A stretch of DNA of 24,377 bases from Gemmobacter sp. (GCA_003509785.1 DOMY01000210.1:7572-31948); one strand, 5' to 3'; positions 1 through 7,605 are shown, counted from the stretch's first letter. The notes: generated by a model from the sequence alone, not told the origin. A program made the numbers and translations.

Positions 1-84
1 GGCCGCCGTAGCAACGATCTGGCCGTCCGCATCCACCAGACCTGCCCGGACCGAGCCGGTGCCTATGTCAAGCCCGAGGATCAT
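1..84 (-). CDS. FGGY-family carbohydrate kinase, N-terminal fragment (D-ribulokinase-like)
   Basis: Only the first 28 codons lie in the window, and the gene runs off the left edge. The peptide starts MILGLDIGTGSVRAGLVDAD. This is the first phosphate-binding loop of the FGGY sugar-kinase superfamily, and the GTGSVRA(A/G)LVD form is typical of the D-ribulokinase-like branch rather than glycerol or xylulose kinases. Such enzymes phosphorylate ketopentoses or polyols with ATP in the cytoplasm. The ATG lies 3 nt after the stop of the upstream small membrane protein, and its Shine-Dalgarno GGAGGTG overlaps the last codons of that gene, so translation is probably coupled. It appears to be a downstream cistron of the leftward CUT1 transporter operon, which suggests a kinase for the transported sugar. 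The substrate is inference from about 28 residues. Confidence 0.75.
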   Translation of the reverse strand, partial: MILGLDIGTGSVRAGLVDADGQIVATAA

Positions 85-87
85 GGA

Positions 88-336
88 TCACACCTCCAGC
101 AGATAAAGCCGCACGAGATTGAAAAGGATCAGCAGCATGGCAGCCCAGAACAGGAATTCCATGGGCCATTTCAGCAGCCGCACACGGTCGTTGACCAGTT
201 TGGCCAGCAGGATGGCCAGAAGCGCGGGCAGGGTGGCGGGCCAGTGCGAAAGATCGCCCGCCATCAGGCTGCAGCCGGTGGCAAGCCCCGCCATGATTGC
301 CAGAAGGATCAGCCAGTTGGCACGAGCGGATGTCAT
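88..336 (-). CDS. Small integral membrane protein of unknown function (82 aa)
   Basis: I do not recognise this family. The start at 336 is chosen because its ATG overlaps the TGA of the preceding ATPase gene (ATGA), the typical coupled arrangement. An earlier in-frame start would run far into the ATPase gene. The protein has three hydrophobic stretches, at about residues 8-25, 34-48 and 59-80, separated by short polar loops (basic NDRVRLLKW around 49-57), so it is probably an inner-membrane protein with two or three helices. It sits between the ATPase and an FGGY kinase in a CUT1 transporter operon. That position suggests an accessory subunit of the transporter, but nothing in the sequence proves it. 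It does not resemble the DUF2160 protein that accompanies glycerol ABC transporters. Confidence 0.7.
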   Translation of the reverse strand: MTSARANWLILLAIMAGLATGCSLMAGDLSHWPATLPALLAILLAKLVNDRVRLLKWPMEFLFWAAMLLILFNLVRLYLLEV

Positions 337-1436
337 GTGCGGCTCCTGTCGGTAAAGGCGGCCTGGGCCAGGGTGCAGCCGCTGACGCGGTCGAACAGAT
401 AGAGGTGATCCGGCCGGGGCAGCAGCGGAACCATGTCGCCCGGGCGGAAGCGGTCGCAAAGCCCGGTGGGCTGGCGCAGCTTGAAATCCTGCCCGGCCAG
501 CGAGAAGGTCAGCAGGTTTTCCGCCCCCATCGGCTCTGTCACCTCCAGCCTTGCGGCCAGATGGCCGGGGGCTTCGGCGATTTCCACATGTTCCGGCCGT
601 ACACCCAGACGATAGGCCCCGGGCGCAATGCCGTTGCGGGCCAGCCAGCCGGGCGGCAGATCGCAGCGAAAACCGGGGGCATGGGCCACGCCCTCGCGGA
701 TGTCCACATCAAGAATGTTCATCTGCGGTTCCCCCACGAACCCGGCCACAAAGACATTTGCGGGCCGGTCGAACACCTCTTGCGGTGGCGCGAACTGCTG
801 CAAGGCGCCATCGTTCATCACCGCGATCCGGTCGGCCATCGACATGGCCTCCAGCTGGTCATGGCTGACGAAAACCGTGGTGCGCCCCAGTTCTTTCTGC
901 AGATGCCGCAGCTCGGCCCGCATATGGGCGCGCAGCTTGGCATCCAGGTGGCTGATCGGTTCATCCATCAGGAACACATCGGCATCGCGCACCAGCATAC
1001 GGCCGATGGCCACCCGCTGCGCCTGCCCGCCAGACAGGCTTTCCGTGCCACGGTGCAGCGTATCGGTGATCTGCAGCAGGGCGGCCACGTCCTGCACCTT
1101 GCGCCGGATCTCCGTCGCCGACCAGCCGCGCACCTTCAGCGGATAGGCCAGGTTTTCATAGACTGAAAGGTGGTGGTAGAGAACGTTCGACTGGAAGACC
1201 ATGCCGACATTGCGATGCCGCGGCTTAAGAAATGTGACATTGCGCCCGCCCAGCTCGATCCGCCCCGACGTGGGCATCAGCAGGCCCGCGATCATACGGA
1301 GCGTCGTGGTCTTGCCGCAGCCGGACGGGCCAAGGAAGAACACGAATTCGCCATCGCCAATGTTGAAGGACAGATCGCCCACGGCGACGAATTCTCCAAA
1401 GCTGCGGTGCAGCCTTTCGACACGAATTTCGGCCAT
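333..1436 (-). CDS. MalK/UgpC-type sugar ABC transporter ATPase (CUT1), copy 1
   Basis: A 367-residue cytoplasmic ATPase that would power the CUT1 importer encoded just upstream. It has Walker A GPSGCGKTT (about residues 36-44), Q-loop Gln82, signature LSGGQAQ (134-140), Walker B FLMDEP with Glu159, D-loop SHLD, and switch His193 in VSHDQLEAM. A C-terminal TOBE-type regulatory domain covers about 240-360, including the GVRPEH motif. Length and domain order match MalK/UgpC proteins. The start at 1436 follows a strong AAGGAGGA site. It lies 9 nt after the MalG-type permease gene, and its stop overlaps the small membrane protein gene. All catalytic residues are intact, unlike the Q-loop of the second ATPase of the operon. 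The transported substrate cannot be deduced from the ATPase. Confidence 0.95.
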   Translation of the reverse strand: MAEIRVERLHRSFGEFVAVGDLSFNIGDGEFVFFLGPSGCGKTTTLRMIAGLLMPTSGRIELGGRNVTFLKPRHRNVGMVFQSNVLYHHLSVYENLAYPLKVRGWSATEIRRKVQDVAALLQITDTLHRGTESLSGGQAQRVAIGRMLVRDADVFLMDEPISHLDAKLRAHMRAELRHLQKELGRTTVFVSHDQLEAMSMADRIAVMNDGALQQFAPPQEVFDRPANVFVAGFVGEPQMNILDVDIREGVAHAPGFRCDLPPGWLARNGIAPGAYRLGVRPEHVEIAEAPGHLAARLEVTEPMGAENLLTFSLAGQDFKLRQPTGLCDRFRPGDMVPLLPRPDHLYLFDRVSGCTLAQAAFTDRSRT

Positions 1437-1445
1437 CGGTCCTCC

Positions 1446-2300
1446 TTACCGCACCATGCCCATCGACAGGCCGCGGATGAACTGTTTCTGAACGGCGATC
1501 ACGAAGATCATGATCGGTGCCGTGATGATGAGACAGGCCGCCCCGAGCACATCCCAGCTGACTTCGGCATTGACGGCAAAGATCACCACGGCGGGCGGCA
1601 GTGTCTTGGTGGCAGAACCCGACAGGAACAGGGCGAAGGCGTATTCGTTCCAGCTGAGGATCAGCACGAAGATCGCGGTCGCCGTGATGGCCGGTGTCAT
1701 CAGCGGCAACACCACACGGCGGAATGCGCCGAACCAGGTATCGCCATCAACCAAAGCGATTTCTTCAAGCTGGCGGGGAATATCCTCGAAATAGCCCTTC
1801 AGCATCCAGACCACGAAGGGCAGCTGCATGGCCGTGTAAAGCAGGATCAGCCCGACATAGGTATCCAGCAGGTTCAGCGTCTTGAAGATCAGGAACATCG
1901 GCAGGATCACCGCCACGGCAGGCATCATGCGATTGGTCAGGATCCAGAATGACACGTCTTCCTTGCCCGCAAACTCGAACCGCGCCAGCGCATAGGCGCA
2001 GAACATGCCGATCGTTACCGACAGCAACGTAGAGCTGACAGAGACGATCAGGCTGTTCTTCAAGAATCCCAGCATACCCTGTTCGAAGATCAGCATACGG
2101 AAGGCATCGAGCGTCGGCGGGAACAGCCATTGCGGCGGCACCGCCTTGGCCACATCGCGCGGCATGAAGGCGGTCATCACCATCCAGACCACGGGCAGCA
2201 TGGCGATGACGCAGACCGCCAGCAGGATGACATGCACCCACCAGTTGCGTTCGGTTTCGGGTTTGTCGGGTGATGCGATGCGCGTCAGGTCGCGAGGCAT
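1446..2300 (-). CDS. MalG-type ABC sugar transporter permease (CUT1)
   Basis: A 284-residue inner-membrane permease of the binding-protein-dependent transport (BPD_transp_1) family. About six hydrophobic segments are visible: near the N-terminus (about 21-45), around 79-108, 120-145, 150-172, 205-232 and 248-272. The cytoplasmic EAA loop that docks onto the ATPase is clear at about 184-205, in the form EEIALVDGDTWFGAFRRVVLPL. The position of this loop and the short N-terminus place it with MalG/UgpE subunits. The ATG at 2300 lies one nucleotide after the stop of the MalF-type gene, so the two permeases are almost certainly translationally coupled and form a heterodimer. No odd residues or breaks were noticed. 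Confidence 0.95.
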   Translation of the reverse strand: MPRDLTRIASPDKPETERNWWVHVILLAVCVIAMLPVVWMVMTAFMPRDVAKAVPPQWLFPPTLDAFRMLIFEQGMLGFLKNSLIVSVSSTLLSVTIGMFCAYALARFEFAGKEDVSFWILTNRMMPAVAVILPMFLIFKTLNLLDTYVGLILLYTAMQLPFVVWMLKGYFEDIPRQLEEIALVDGDTWFGAFRRVVLPLMTPAITATAIFVLILSWNEYAFALFLSGSATKTLPPAVVIFAVNAEVSWDVLGAACLIITAPIMIFVIAVQKQFIRGLSMGMVR

Positions 2301-2301
2301 G

Positions 2302-3231
2302 TCATTTCCCTTCGTCGATGCGGCTGCGGCTGAGGATGCGAATGAAGATCGTGCTCATGATCAGGATCAGGACGAAGATGATGAGCGACAACGCCGCCCC
2401 CTTCGAGACGTCGAAGAAACGGAAGGCGAGGTTGGTCAACCAGATGTTCAGCGTTTCGGTGGCATTGCCGGGGCCGCCTGCCGTCAGAACCGCGATCTGG
2501 TCATAGGTGCGGAAAGCATCCATGGTGCGGATGACGAGCGCGATCAGGATTGCGGGTTTCAGCATCGGCATGGTGATCGTCCAGAACACGCGCCAGGCGC
2601 CCGCGCCGTCGATTTCAGCGGCCTCGTAGGGTTCCGGCGGAATGGCGGCAAGCCCCGCGTGCAGGATCAGGAACATGAAAGGCGTCCATTGCCAGACATC
2701 AATGAAGATCAGTGTCTGCAGCGCCGAGCCGGGTTCGTTCAGGAACGTGGGCGGGGCCACGCCGATCAGCCCGGCCAAGGCATTGGCGTAATAGGAAATG
2801 AGCCCGGAATTTGGAAACAGCATGTATTTCCAGACCAAGCCCACCACCAGCGGCGGCATCACCATGGGCAGCAGGATGGCCAGCCGATACAGCGCCTTGC
2901 CGCGGATCTGGCGACGAAACAGCAGGGCCAGGCCAAGGCCCGCCCAGAACTCCAGAAACACGGCCGATCCGGTGAAGACCAGTGTGATGCGCAGGGCGTT
3001 GAAGAAATCGGGATCCTGGATCAGCGACTGATACTGTTCCAGCCCGACAAACCAGGTGTCCAGATAGGGTTTCGACAGGATGATGTTGGTCGAGGCCAGC
3101 CAGATCGAATAGCCGAAGGGAAAGATACCGACCACGAACAGGATCAGCAGCGTCGGCCCCATCAGCAGCCAGGGAAACCAGCGGCGGTTCTGGATCGCAA
3201 CCTTCGGGGCTGCGCCGAAAGCATCGGGCAT
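2302..3231 (-). CDS. MalF/UgpA-type ABC sugar transporter permease (CUT1)
   Basis: A 309-residue inner-membrane permease that would pair with the MalG-type protein immediately downstream. The sequence opens with a short basic cytoplasmic tail (NRRWFPW) and a first helix around 18-42, followed by further helices. The EAA loop reads EAAEIDGAGAWRVFWTITMP at about 211-230, with the conserved glycine. This is the UgpA/MalF-like subfamily without the large periplasmic loop of E. coli MalF. The start at 3231 has an AAGGACG ribosome site about 8 nt upstream. The gene follows the binding-protein gene after a 60-nt spacer that carries a strong hairpin, which would lower permease expression relative to the binding protein. 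Confidence 0.95.
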   Translation of the reverse strand: MPDAFGAAPKVAIQNRRWFPWLLMGPTLLILFVVGIFPFGYSIWLASTNIILSKPYLDTWFVGLEQYQSLIQDPDFFNALRITLVFTGSAVFLEFWAGLGLALLFRRQIRGKALYRLAILLPMVMPPLVVGLVWKYMLFPNSGLISYYANALAGLIGVAPPTFLNEPGSALQTLIFIDVWQWTPFMFLILHAGLAAIPPEPYEAAEIDGAGAWRVFWTITMPMLKPAILIALVIRTMDAFRTYDQIAVLTAGGPGNATETLNIWLTNLAFRFFDVSKGAALSLIIFVLILIMSTIFIRILSRSRIDEGK

Positions 3232-3249
3232 CTTGCGCGTCCTTGCAAA

Positions 3250-3284
3250 AGGGGGAAAAGGCGCCGCCGGTGCGGGGCGGCGCC
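3250..3284 (-). terminator. GC-rich hairpin between binding-protein and permease genes (attenuator-like)
   Basis: A perfect 9-bp inverted repeat, GGCGCCGCC (3260-3268) and GGCGGCGCC (3276-3284), with a 7-nt loop. On the transcribed (minus) strand it is followed by TTTTCCCCC. It lies in the 60-nt gap after the binding-protein stop. The broken U-tract suggests a leaky terminator or an RNA-stabilising hairpin rather than a complete stop. This arrangement is common after binding-protein genes and lets that protein be made in excess over the permeases. Confidence 0.6.
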
Positions 3285-3291
3285 AACCGGG

Positions 3292-4707
3292 TTACGACCA
3301 GTCAGCAGGGTTGCGGTCGTAATAGGCCAGGTCGCGCCACAGCTGCCGCGGGTTCTGCGCGCCGTTGCGATAATAGCCCCCGCGCTTGAAAGCGGCGGTC
3401 ATTTCGGATTGCATTGCCGCAAGCGCCTGTTCGGCGGTGATTTCGCCACCCCAGGCCCTGTTGCCGTGCAGGCCCATGATCTCGGAAATCTCGGCCCATT
3501 CCGGCACGCGGATGCGTTCATCCGGATTCGCCGTGCGAACCATGTAGTCATAGAGATCGGCCCCCCAGGGCTGTGCCGCCTGATATTCGGGGTCCTGGAA
3601 GGTGGAGTGCCGCACCGCCGGATTGCCACCGATGCAGGCCTTGCGCAGCCGTTCCTTGTGGGTGATCCATTGCACGAACAGCCAGGCGGCCTCCTTGTTC
3701 TTCGAATCCACCGAGATCGATAGCCCCCAGGCACCAAAGAACGGATCGGTGCGGCCCTTGGGCCCAATCGGGTTGTGCAGCGCAACGTTCCTGCCCTAGA
3801 TCGGCAGGTCCGCGCCTTCGTAATGTTCGCCGATGAAGCCGGTGTAGGTGATCGAACCCGCCGCCTTGCCCTGCTGATAGACTGCCAGCTGTTCGGCATA
3901 GCCATAGTTCAGATCGTCTTTCGGGGTGAACTGCTTCAGCCCGAGATAGAATTCCAGCGCGGCCAGATTGTCTTCGTTGTTGATCGTCACTTCCCAGGCT
4001 TCGTTGACGAATTCATTGCCCGCCTTCGCCGGATCCTGGAAAGCATACATCAGCGGCGTGAACATCCAGCCCCAGAACCAGCGTTGCGGCCCGGTGACAT
4101 AGCCCGCCTGGCCTTTGGCCGGATCGGTCAGCGCGGCACAGATTTCCGTCATCCGCGCGGTGGTAAAGCTGCCGTCGAAGCGTTTGGGCACGGCGATGCC
4201 CGCCGCCGCCATCCAGTCGGCGCGGAACATGGTGCCGACGGTGCCGCAGTCGAAGGGCACATTATACATCGTGTCGTTGTAGACGCCGGTGCCCGAAAAG
4301 ACCCGCGGGATGAAATCGTTCACATCGTAATCTTCGCTGGTCAGATCGGGGTCGGCGATGAACTTCGCCACCGGCTCCAGATAGCCCGCGGCCGCATATT
4401 CGGCGAGCCACATGATGTCGACCGTGAACAGATCGAACCGCCCGGTCTTTGACGACATGTCGAGCAGGGTCTTTTCGCGGGTATTCTCGAACGGCGCATA
4501 TTCGATGTTCACCTTGATGCCGGTGGCCGCCTCGAATTCCGGCACCTGTGACCACAGCGCGGCATGGCTGCCGAACTGCACTGCCAGCAGGTTCAGCGTG
4601 GTGCCTTCGAACGCTTTCATCCGCGCGGCTTCGGCGCGCACAAGCGCCGGGGTGAACAATAGGGAACTGCCCAGCAGCAGCCCCATCTTGCGACGGGTCA
4701 GGTTCAT
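3292..4707 (-). pseudogene. CUT1 extracellular solute-binding protein, interrupted by an in-frame amber codon
   Basis: The reading frame from the ATG at 4707 (excellent GAGGAGGA ribosome site) to TAA at 3292 would encode 471 residues, a normal size for a COG1653-type sugar-binding protein. Codon 304 is TAG (3796-3798), leaving a 303-residue product. The remaining 167 codons stay in the same frame and still encode typical family sequence (PFFGAWGLSISVDS, then KEAAWLFVQWITHKE). The N-terminus is a signal peptide: a TRRKMG twin-arginine-like motif, a hydrophobic core, and a likely cut after about residue 25. The protein would capture the sugar in the periplasm and deliver it to the MalF/MalG permeases. 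Apart from one stop there is no frameshift, and the gene looks recently inactivated, read through, or mis-sequenced. CAG (Gln) to TAG is the simplest single change. The product before the stop is 3796-4707. Confidence 0.85.
3796..3798 (-). other. In-frame TAG codon inside the binding-protein gene
   Basis: The minus strand reads GCG GAC CTG CCG ATC TAG GGC AGG AAC. The frame continues without further stops to TAA at 3292-3294. Both flanks are in one frame (4707, 3798 and 3711 are all multiples of three), so this is a substitution-type interruption and not an indel. Confidence 0.9.
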
Positions 4708-4751
4708 GGTTTCCTCCTCCTCTGTTGTGACGCGGTCGCGCCGCGTTTTGG

Positions 4752-5900
4752 TCAGGCCGCCACAGCAAGGCCCGGTTCGGGATGGGCCAGCGCCACGCCG
4801 CTTGCCGCGTCGAACAGGTGCAGGGCCAGGGGATCGACGCGGAAATGGACCGGGGCGCCGATTGGCGGCAGGCTCAGGCTTCCGGCATTCCGCCGCGACC
4901 AAAGCCGCAGCAGTGTGCCGCCGGTTTCAATGTCATAGACCGTTTCCGAACCCAGCGTTTCCACGGCATAGATGCGCCCGGATTCGACATTGGGCTGCCC
5001 TGCCTGATCCGGCGGCGCGAGTGTCAGCTGCTCCGGGCGCAGGCCAAGAACCACCGGCCCGGGGGCGCGATTGTGCAGCGCATTGCGCATCACCCAGCCG
5101 CTGTCGAGCTGCAGCGCGAAATCCGGGGCGACAACGCGCCAGATGCCCGCCTCCTGCTGCCGATCGCAGACGATGGTATTCATGGCCGGTTCGCCCACGA
5201 ATTCGGCGACAAAGCGGTTGGCAGGCCGGTCGAAGATATCGCGGGGCGTGCCAATCTGCTGCACCTTGCCCTGATCCAGCACCACGATCCGGTCGCCCAT
5301 CGTCATGGCTTCCAGCTGATCGTGGCTGACGTAGAGGATGGTTGCCGCAAATTCGCGCTGCAGCTTCTTGAACTCCACCCGCATATGGGCGCGCAGCTTG
5401 GCGTCCAGATGGCTGATCGGTTCGTCCATCAGATAGATGGCGGCGTCGCGCACCAGAGCCCGCCCGATGGCGACGCGCTGCTGCTGTCCGCCTGACAGCT
5501 GGGCAGAGTGGCGCTCCATCAGATGCCCGATCCCGAGGATTTCGGACACCCGGCCAATGCGGCTGCGGATTTCTGCCTCGGCCATCGCCCTGAGACGCAG
5601 CGGATAGGCCATGTTTTCAAATACATCCAGATGCGGGTAGAGCGAGTGCTTGTCATAGACCATCGCGACATTTCGTTCGCGCGGGGCGATGCCCGCCATG
5701 TCACGCCCGCCCAGCAGGATGCGACCGCCATCCGGCTGATCCAGCCCTGCCGTCAGCCGAAGCGTGGTGGTCTTGCCCGCCCCCGAGGGACCAAGCAGGA
5801 AGACAAATTCCTGTTCGGCCACCGAGAAGCTGATGTCGTCCAGCGCCGGAGCAGAAGCGCCGAAACGGCGTGTCAGCTGTTCGATCCGCAAGTCGGCCAT
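4752..5900 (-). CDS. MalK/UgpC-type sugar ABC transporter ATPase (CUT1), copy 2, with altered Q-loop
   Basis: First gene of the leftward operon, 382 residues. It has Walker A GPSGAGKTT (about 38-46), signature LSGGQQQ (135-141), Walker B YLMDEP (Glu160), switch His193 and a C-terminal TOBE domain with GLRPEQ near residue 287. At the Q-loop, where the family has VFQ, the sequence reads MVYDKHSLYPH, so the usual Gln is Asp83. The partner ATPase of the same operon keeps Gln. The start at 5900 is preferred because GGGGGAG lies 6 nt upstream. The alternative ATG at 5906 would sit directly on that site. Two different ATPases with one permease pair suggest a heteromeric ABC transporter. It lies opposite the rightward SDR gene across a 126-bp promoter region. 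Confidence 0.93.
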   Translation of the reverse strand: MADLRIEQLTRRFGASAPALDDISFSVAEQEFVFLLGPSGAGKTTTLRLTAGLDQPDGGRILLGGRDMAGIAPRERNVAMVYDKHSLYPHLDVFENMAYPLRLRAMAEAEIRSRIGRVSEILGIGHLMERHSAQLSGGQQQRVAIGRALVRDAAIYLMDEPISHLDAKLRAHMRVEFKKLQREFAATILYVSHDQLEAMTMGDRIVVLDQGKVQQIGTPRDIFDRPANRFVAEFVGEPAMNTIVCDRQQEAGIWRVVAPDFALQLDSGWVMRNALHNRAPGPVVLGLRPEQLTLAPPDQAGQPNVESGRIYAVETLGSETVYDIETGGTLLRLWSRRNAGSLSLPPIGAPVHFRVDPLALHLFDAASGVALAHPEPGLAVAA

Positions 5901-5941
5901 CCGCATCTCCCCCCAAATCGAAGCGAATTTCATTGTCGCTG

Positions 5942-5972
5942 AGTATAAGGAAAGAAATTGCTTGTATGTCAA
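5942..5972 (-). promoter_or_regulatory. Candidate sigma-70 promoter of the leftward transporter operon
   Basis: On the minus strand there is a perfect -35 TTGACA (5972-5967) and a TATACT -10-like hexamer (5947-5942). The spacer is 19 nt, a little long. The start codon of the first gene is about 40 nt downstream. One copy of the GAAWTTNCTTT-like element (5954-5964) lies inside the spacer, where a bound regulator would block RNA polymerase. Confidence 0.5.
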
Positions 5973-5991
5973 GATATATGAAATTAATTTC
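5954..5991. promoter_or_regulatory. Candidate operator region in the divergent promoter (two motif copies, one a 12-bp palindrome)
   Basis: The AT-rich intergenic region between the two divergent operons holds GAAATTGCTTG (5954-5964) and the perfect 12-bp palindrome GAAATTAATTTC (5980-5991). Each differs by one base from the element GAAWTTNCTTT seen in the other three promoter regions of the window. A weaker reverse-strand copy, GAAATTCGCTT, lies within 5919-5931. I infer that they bind the local RpiR-family regulator. No binding data exist here. Confidence 0.5.
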
Positions 5992-6026
5992 GATTAAGGC
6001 ATCTGCTGTCGGGAGGACAAGCCACC

Positions 6027-6821
6027 ATGGATCTGGGTCTGAGGAATAAACGTGCAATGATTACAGCATCTTCCGGCGGGATAGGCGAAGCGATCGCCCT
6101 ATCTCTGGTCCGCGAAGGCGCCGAAGTCATTGTGAACGGGCGCAGCGCAGAATCGGTCGAATCTGCCATGGCGCGGATTCGGGCGCAGGTGCCAAATGCA
6201 GTGCTGACAGCCCTGGTGGCAGATCTGGGCACCGCCGAAGGCTGCGCGGCGGCCTGCGCCGCCTGGCCTGAAGATGCGCTGGACATTCTGGTGAACAATC
6301 TGGGCATCTATGAGCCGGTCGATTTTTTCGATGCGACCGATGCCCAGTGGCACCGACTGGTCGAGGTGAATGTGATGAGTGGGGTGCGGCTGGCACGGCA
6401 TTTCCTGAAGGGAATGCTGGCGCGGGGCACGGGGCGGATCGTCTTCATGGCCAGTGAATCAGGCATCAACCCCGCGCCCGAAATGGCGCATTATTCCGCG
6501 ACCAAGACCATGCAGATTTCGGTTTCGCGCAATCTGGCCGAACTGACCAAGGGCACAGATGTGACGGTGAATGCGGTTCTGCCCGGTCCGGTGAACACCG
6601 ATGGGGTAGGCAACTTCATCGCCGATCTTTTCCCCGATCTGCCGCGCGACGCGGCGCATCGCAAGTTCATGCAGGAAAACCGGCCGACGTCGCTGATCCA
6701 GCGCCTGACCCGGCCCGAAGAGATCGGAGATTTCGTCTGCTTTATCGCATCGGATCGCGCCAGCGCGGTGAATGGTGCGGCGCTGCGGGCTGACGGCGGC
6801 ATGGTGCGTTCGGTGTTCTGA
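6027..6821 (+). CDS. Short-chain dehydrogenase/reductase (SDR), copy A
   Basis: A 264-residue cytoplasmic NAD(P)-dependent oxidoreductase of the classical SDR fold, acting on a sugar or polyol hydroxyl. The nucleotide loop is TASSGGIG (13-20), and an Arg after the second strand (NGR, 37-39) hints at NADP(H). The structural motif reads NNLG instead of NNAG (90-93). The catalytic set is Ser143, Tyr156 and Lys160 (YSATK), with Asn115 in VNVMSG. The ATG follows GGGAGGA. It is the first rightward gene and is followed by a separate promoter region. It is paralogous to the SDR at 19614-20396: both begin MD(L/F)GL.NK, share LAELT(K/R)GTDV, and end in RADGG..RS(V/F/I)F. The exact substrate is unknown. 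Confidence 0.93.
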   Translation: MDLGLRNKRAMITASSGGIGEAIALSLVREGAEVIVNGRSAESVESAMARIRAQVPNAVLTALVADLGTAEGCAAACAAWPEDALDILVNNLGIYEPVDFFDATDAQWHRLVEVNVMSGVRLARHFLKGMLARGTGRIVFMASESGINPAPEMAHYSATKTMQISVSRNLAELTKGTDVTVNAVLPGPVNTDGVGNFIADLFPDLPRDAAHRKFMQENRPTSLIQRLTRPEEIGDFVCFIASDRASAVNGAALRADGGMVRSVF

Positions 6822-6845
6822 ATTTCATCCAGCCAAAGGGGGATC

Positions 6846-6888
6846 GAATTTTCTTTCGCCACTCTTGCAATAAAAGGAAATTACTTTT
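6846..6888 (+). promoter_or_regulatory. Candidate operator pair upstream of the aldolase operon
   Basis: Two perfect copies of GAAWTTNCTTT occur 31 bp apart: GAATTTTCTTT at 6846-6856 and GAAATTACTTT at 6877-6887. The second is the core of a near-perfect palindrome, AAAAGGAAATTACTTTT (6872-6888, seven of eight symmetric pairs match). It sits between the -35 and -10 hexamers of the promoter described here. It is the best copy of the extended consensus AAAGNAAWTTNCTTT. Confidence 0.55.
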
Positions 6889-6893
6889 ATACA
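6865..6893 (+). promoter_or_regulatory. Candidate sigma-70 promoter of the catabolic block (aldolase onward)
   Basis: A -35 TTGCAA (6865-6870), a 17-nt spacer and a -10 TATACA (6888-6893) lie 39 nt upstream of the aldolase ATG, inside a 110-nt AT-rich gap in otherwise GC-rich DNA. The candidate operator palindrome 6872-6888 fills the spacer, consistent with repression by steric exclusion. Confidence 0.55.
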
Positions 6894-6931
6894 GAATCGC
6901 AGGGAAGAAAATTCCTGCAGGGGAGGAGAAG

Positions 6932-7561
6932 ATGGCGATCATCGACAGGATCCGGGCAGCGCGGCTGCTTCCGGTCGTGGTGCTCGAACGTGCCGAAGAT
7001 GCGGTGCCGCTGGCGCGGGCCTTGCTGGCAGGCGGGCTGGATGTGGCAGAGGTCACCTTCCGTTCGGATGCCGCGGCCGAAAGCATCGCCCGCATTGCGC
7101 AACAGGTGCCGGACATGTTGATCGGCGCGGGCACTGTACTGACGCCCGCGCAGGTCGATCTGGCAGTGGCGTCCGGGGCGCGGTTTCTGGTGACCCCCGG
7201 ATACAACCCCGGAGTGGTGGCCCGAGCCAAGGCCAGCCGCGTGGCCATTGTTCCGGGCATCAACAACCCGACGGGGGTTGAAACGGCAATGGCCGCGGGG
7301 CTTTCGCTGGTGAAGTTCTTCCCGGCCGAACCCACGGGCGGCGTGCCATTCCTGAAGGCCCTGACAGGCCCCTATGGCGGGATGGAGTTCATCCCCACCG
7401 GCGGCATATCGACCGCCAACCTGACGACCTATCTGGCGCTGAAGGCCGTGGTGGCCTGCGGCGGATCCTGGATGGTCGATCCCGCCCTGATCCGGGCCGG
7501 GGATTTCGACCGCATCACCCAACTGACTGCCGAAGCCGTGGCGCTTGCCCGTTCGGCCTGA
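6932..7561 (+). CDS. KDPG/KHG-type class I aldolase
   Basis: A 209-residue cytoplasmic aldolase of the Eda family, which cleaves 2-keto-3-deoxy (phospho)sugar acids to pyruvate and an aldehyde through a Schiff base. Visible signatures are the catalytic Glu40 and Arg44 in VAEVTFRSD, GAGTVLTPAQV (65-75), FLVTPGYNPGV, Schiff-base Lys128 in VKFFPAE, the phosphate-site PTGGIS, and ACGGSWMV. Length matches the family (about 205-215). The start at 6932 follows GGGGAGGAG. It opens a co-directional block of nine genes. Its presence implies that the pathway passes through a 2-keto-3-deoxy acid or related ketoacid. Close relatives act on KDPG, 2-keto-3-deoxy-6-phosphogalactonate or 4-hydroxy-2-oxoglutarate, and these cannot be told apart here. 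Confidence 0.93.
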   Translation: MAIIDRIRAARLLPVVVLERAEDAVPLARALLAGGLDVAEVTFRSDAAAESIARIAQQVPDMLIGAGTVLTPAQVDLAVASGARFLVTPGYNPGVVARAKASRVAIVPGINNPTGVETAMAAGLSLVKFFPAEPTGGVPFLKALTGPYGGMEFIPTGGISTANLTTYLALKAVVACGGSWMVDPALIRAGDFDRITQLTAEAVALARSA

Positions 7562-7605
7562 CCAACACCCAATTCGCCCGTTCGGGCATGACCGGAGGAC
7601 TAAGC

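Noticed and set aside
88..336. Assignment of the small membrane protein to DUF2160 and of the operon to a GlpSTPQV glycerol importer
   Set aside because: The peptide does not resemble DUF2160 proteins as I recall them, and the binding protein (about 471 codons) is shorter than GlpV-type proteins.
297..1166. A 289-codon rightward reading frame
   Set aside because: Antisense to the MalK-type ATPase. No ribosome site and no recognisable motif.
2005..3723. A 572-codon rightward reading frame
   Set aside because: It lies opposite both permease genes and the 3' part of the binding-protein gene. Its peptide is rich in His, Gln, Arg and Asp with no family pattern, the usual antisense shadow in high-GC DNA.
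3796..3798. Pyrrolysine insertion at the TAG codon
   Set aside because: No pyl genes or related context are visible and sugar-binding proteins are not pyrrolysine proteins. A mutation or sequencing error is far simpler.
3292..4707. A frameshift as the cause of the split binding protein
   Set aside because: Both halves are in the same frame and only the TAG codon separates them.
6900..6917. A weak 5'-leader hairpin CAGGGA...TTCCTG before the aldolase gene, considered as a riboswitch
   Set aside because: The stem is short and imperfect, with no resemblance to any riboswitch class. Likely chance.
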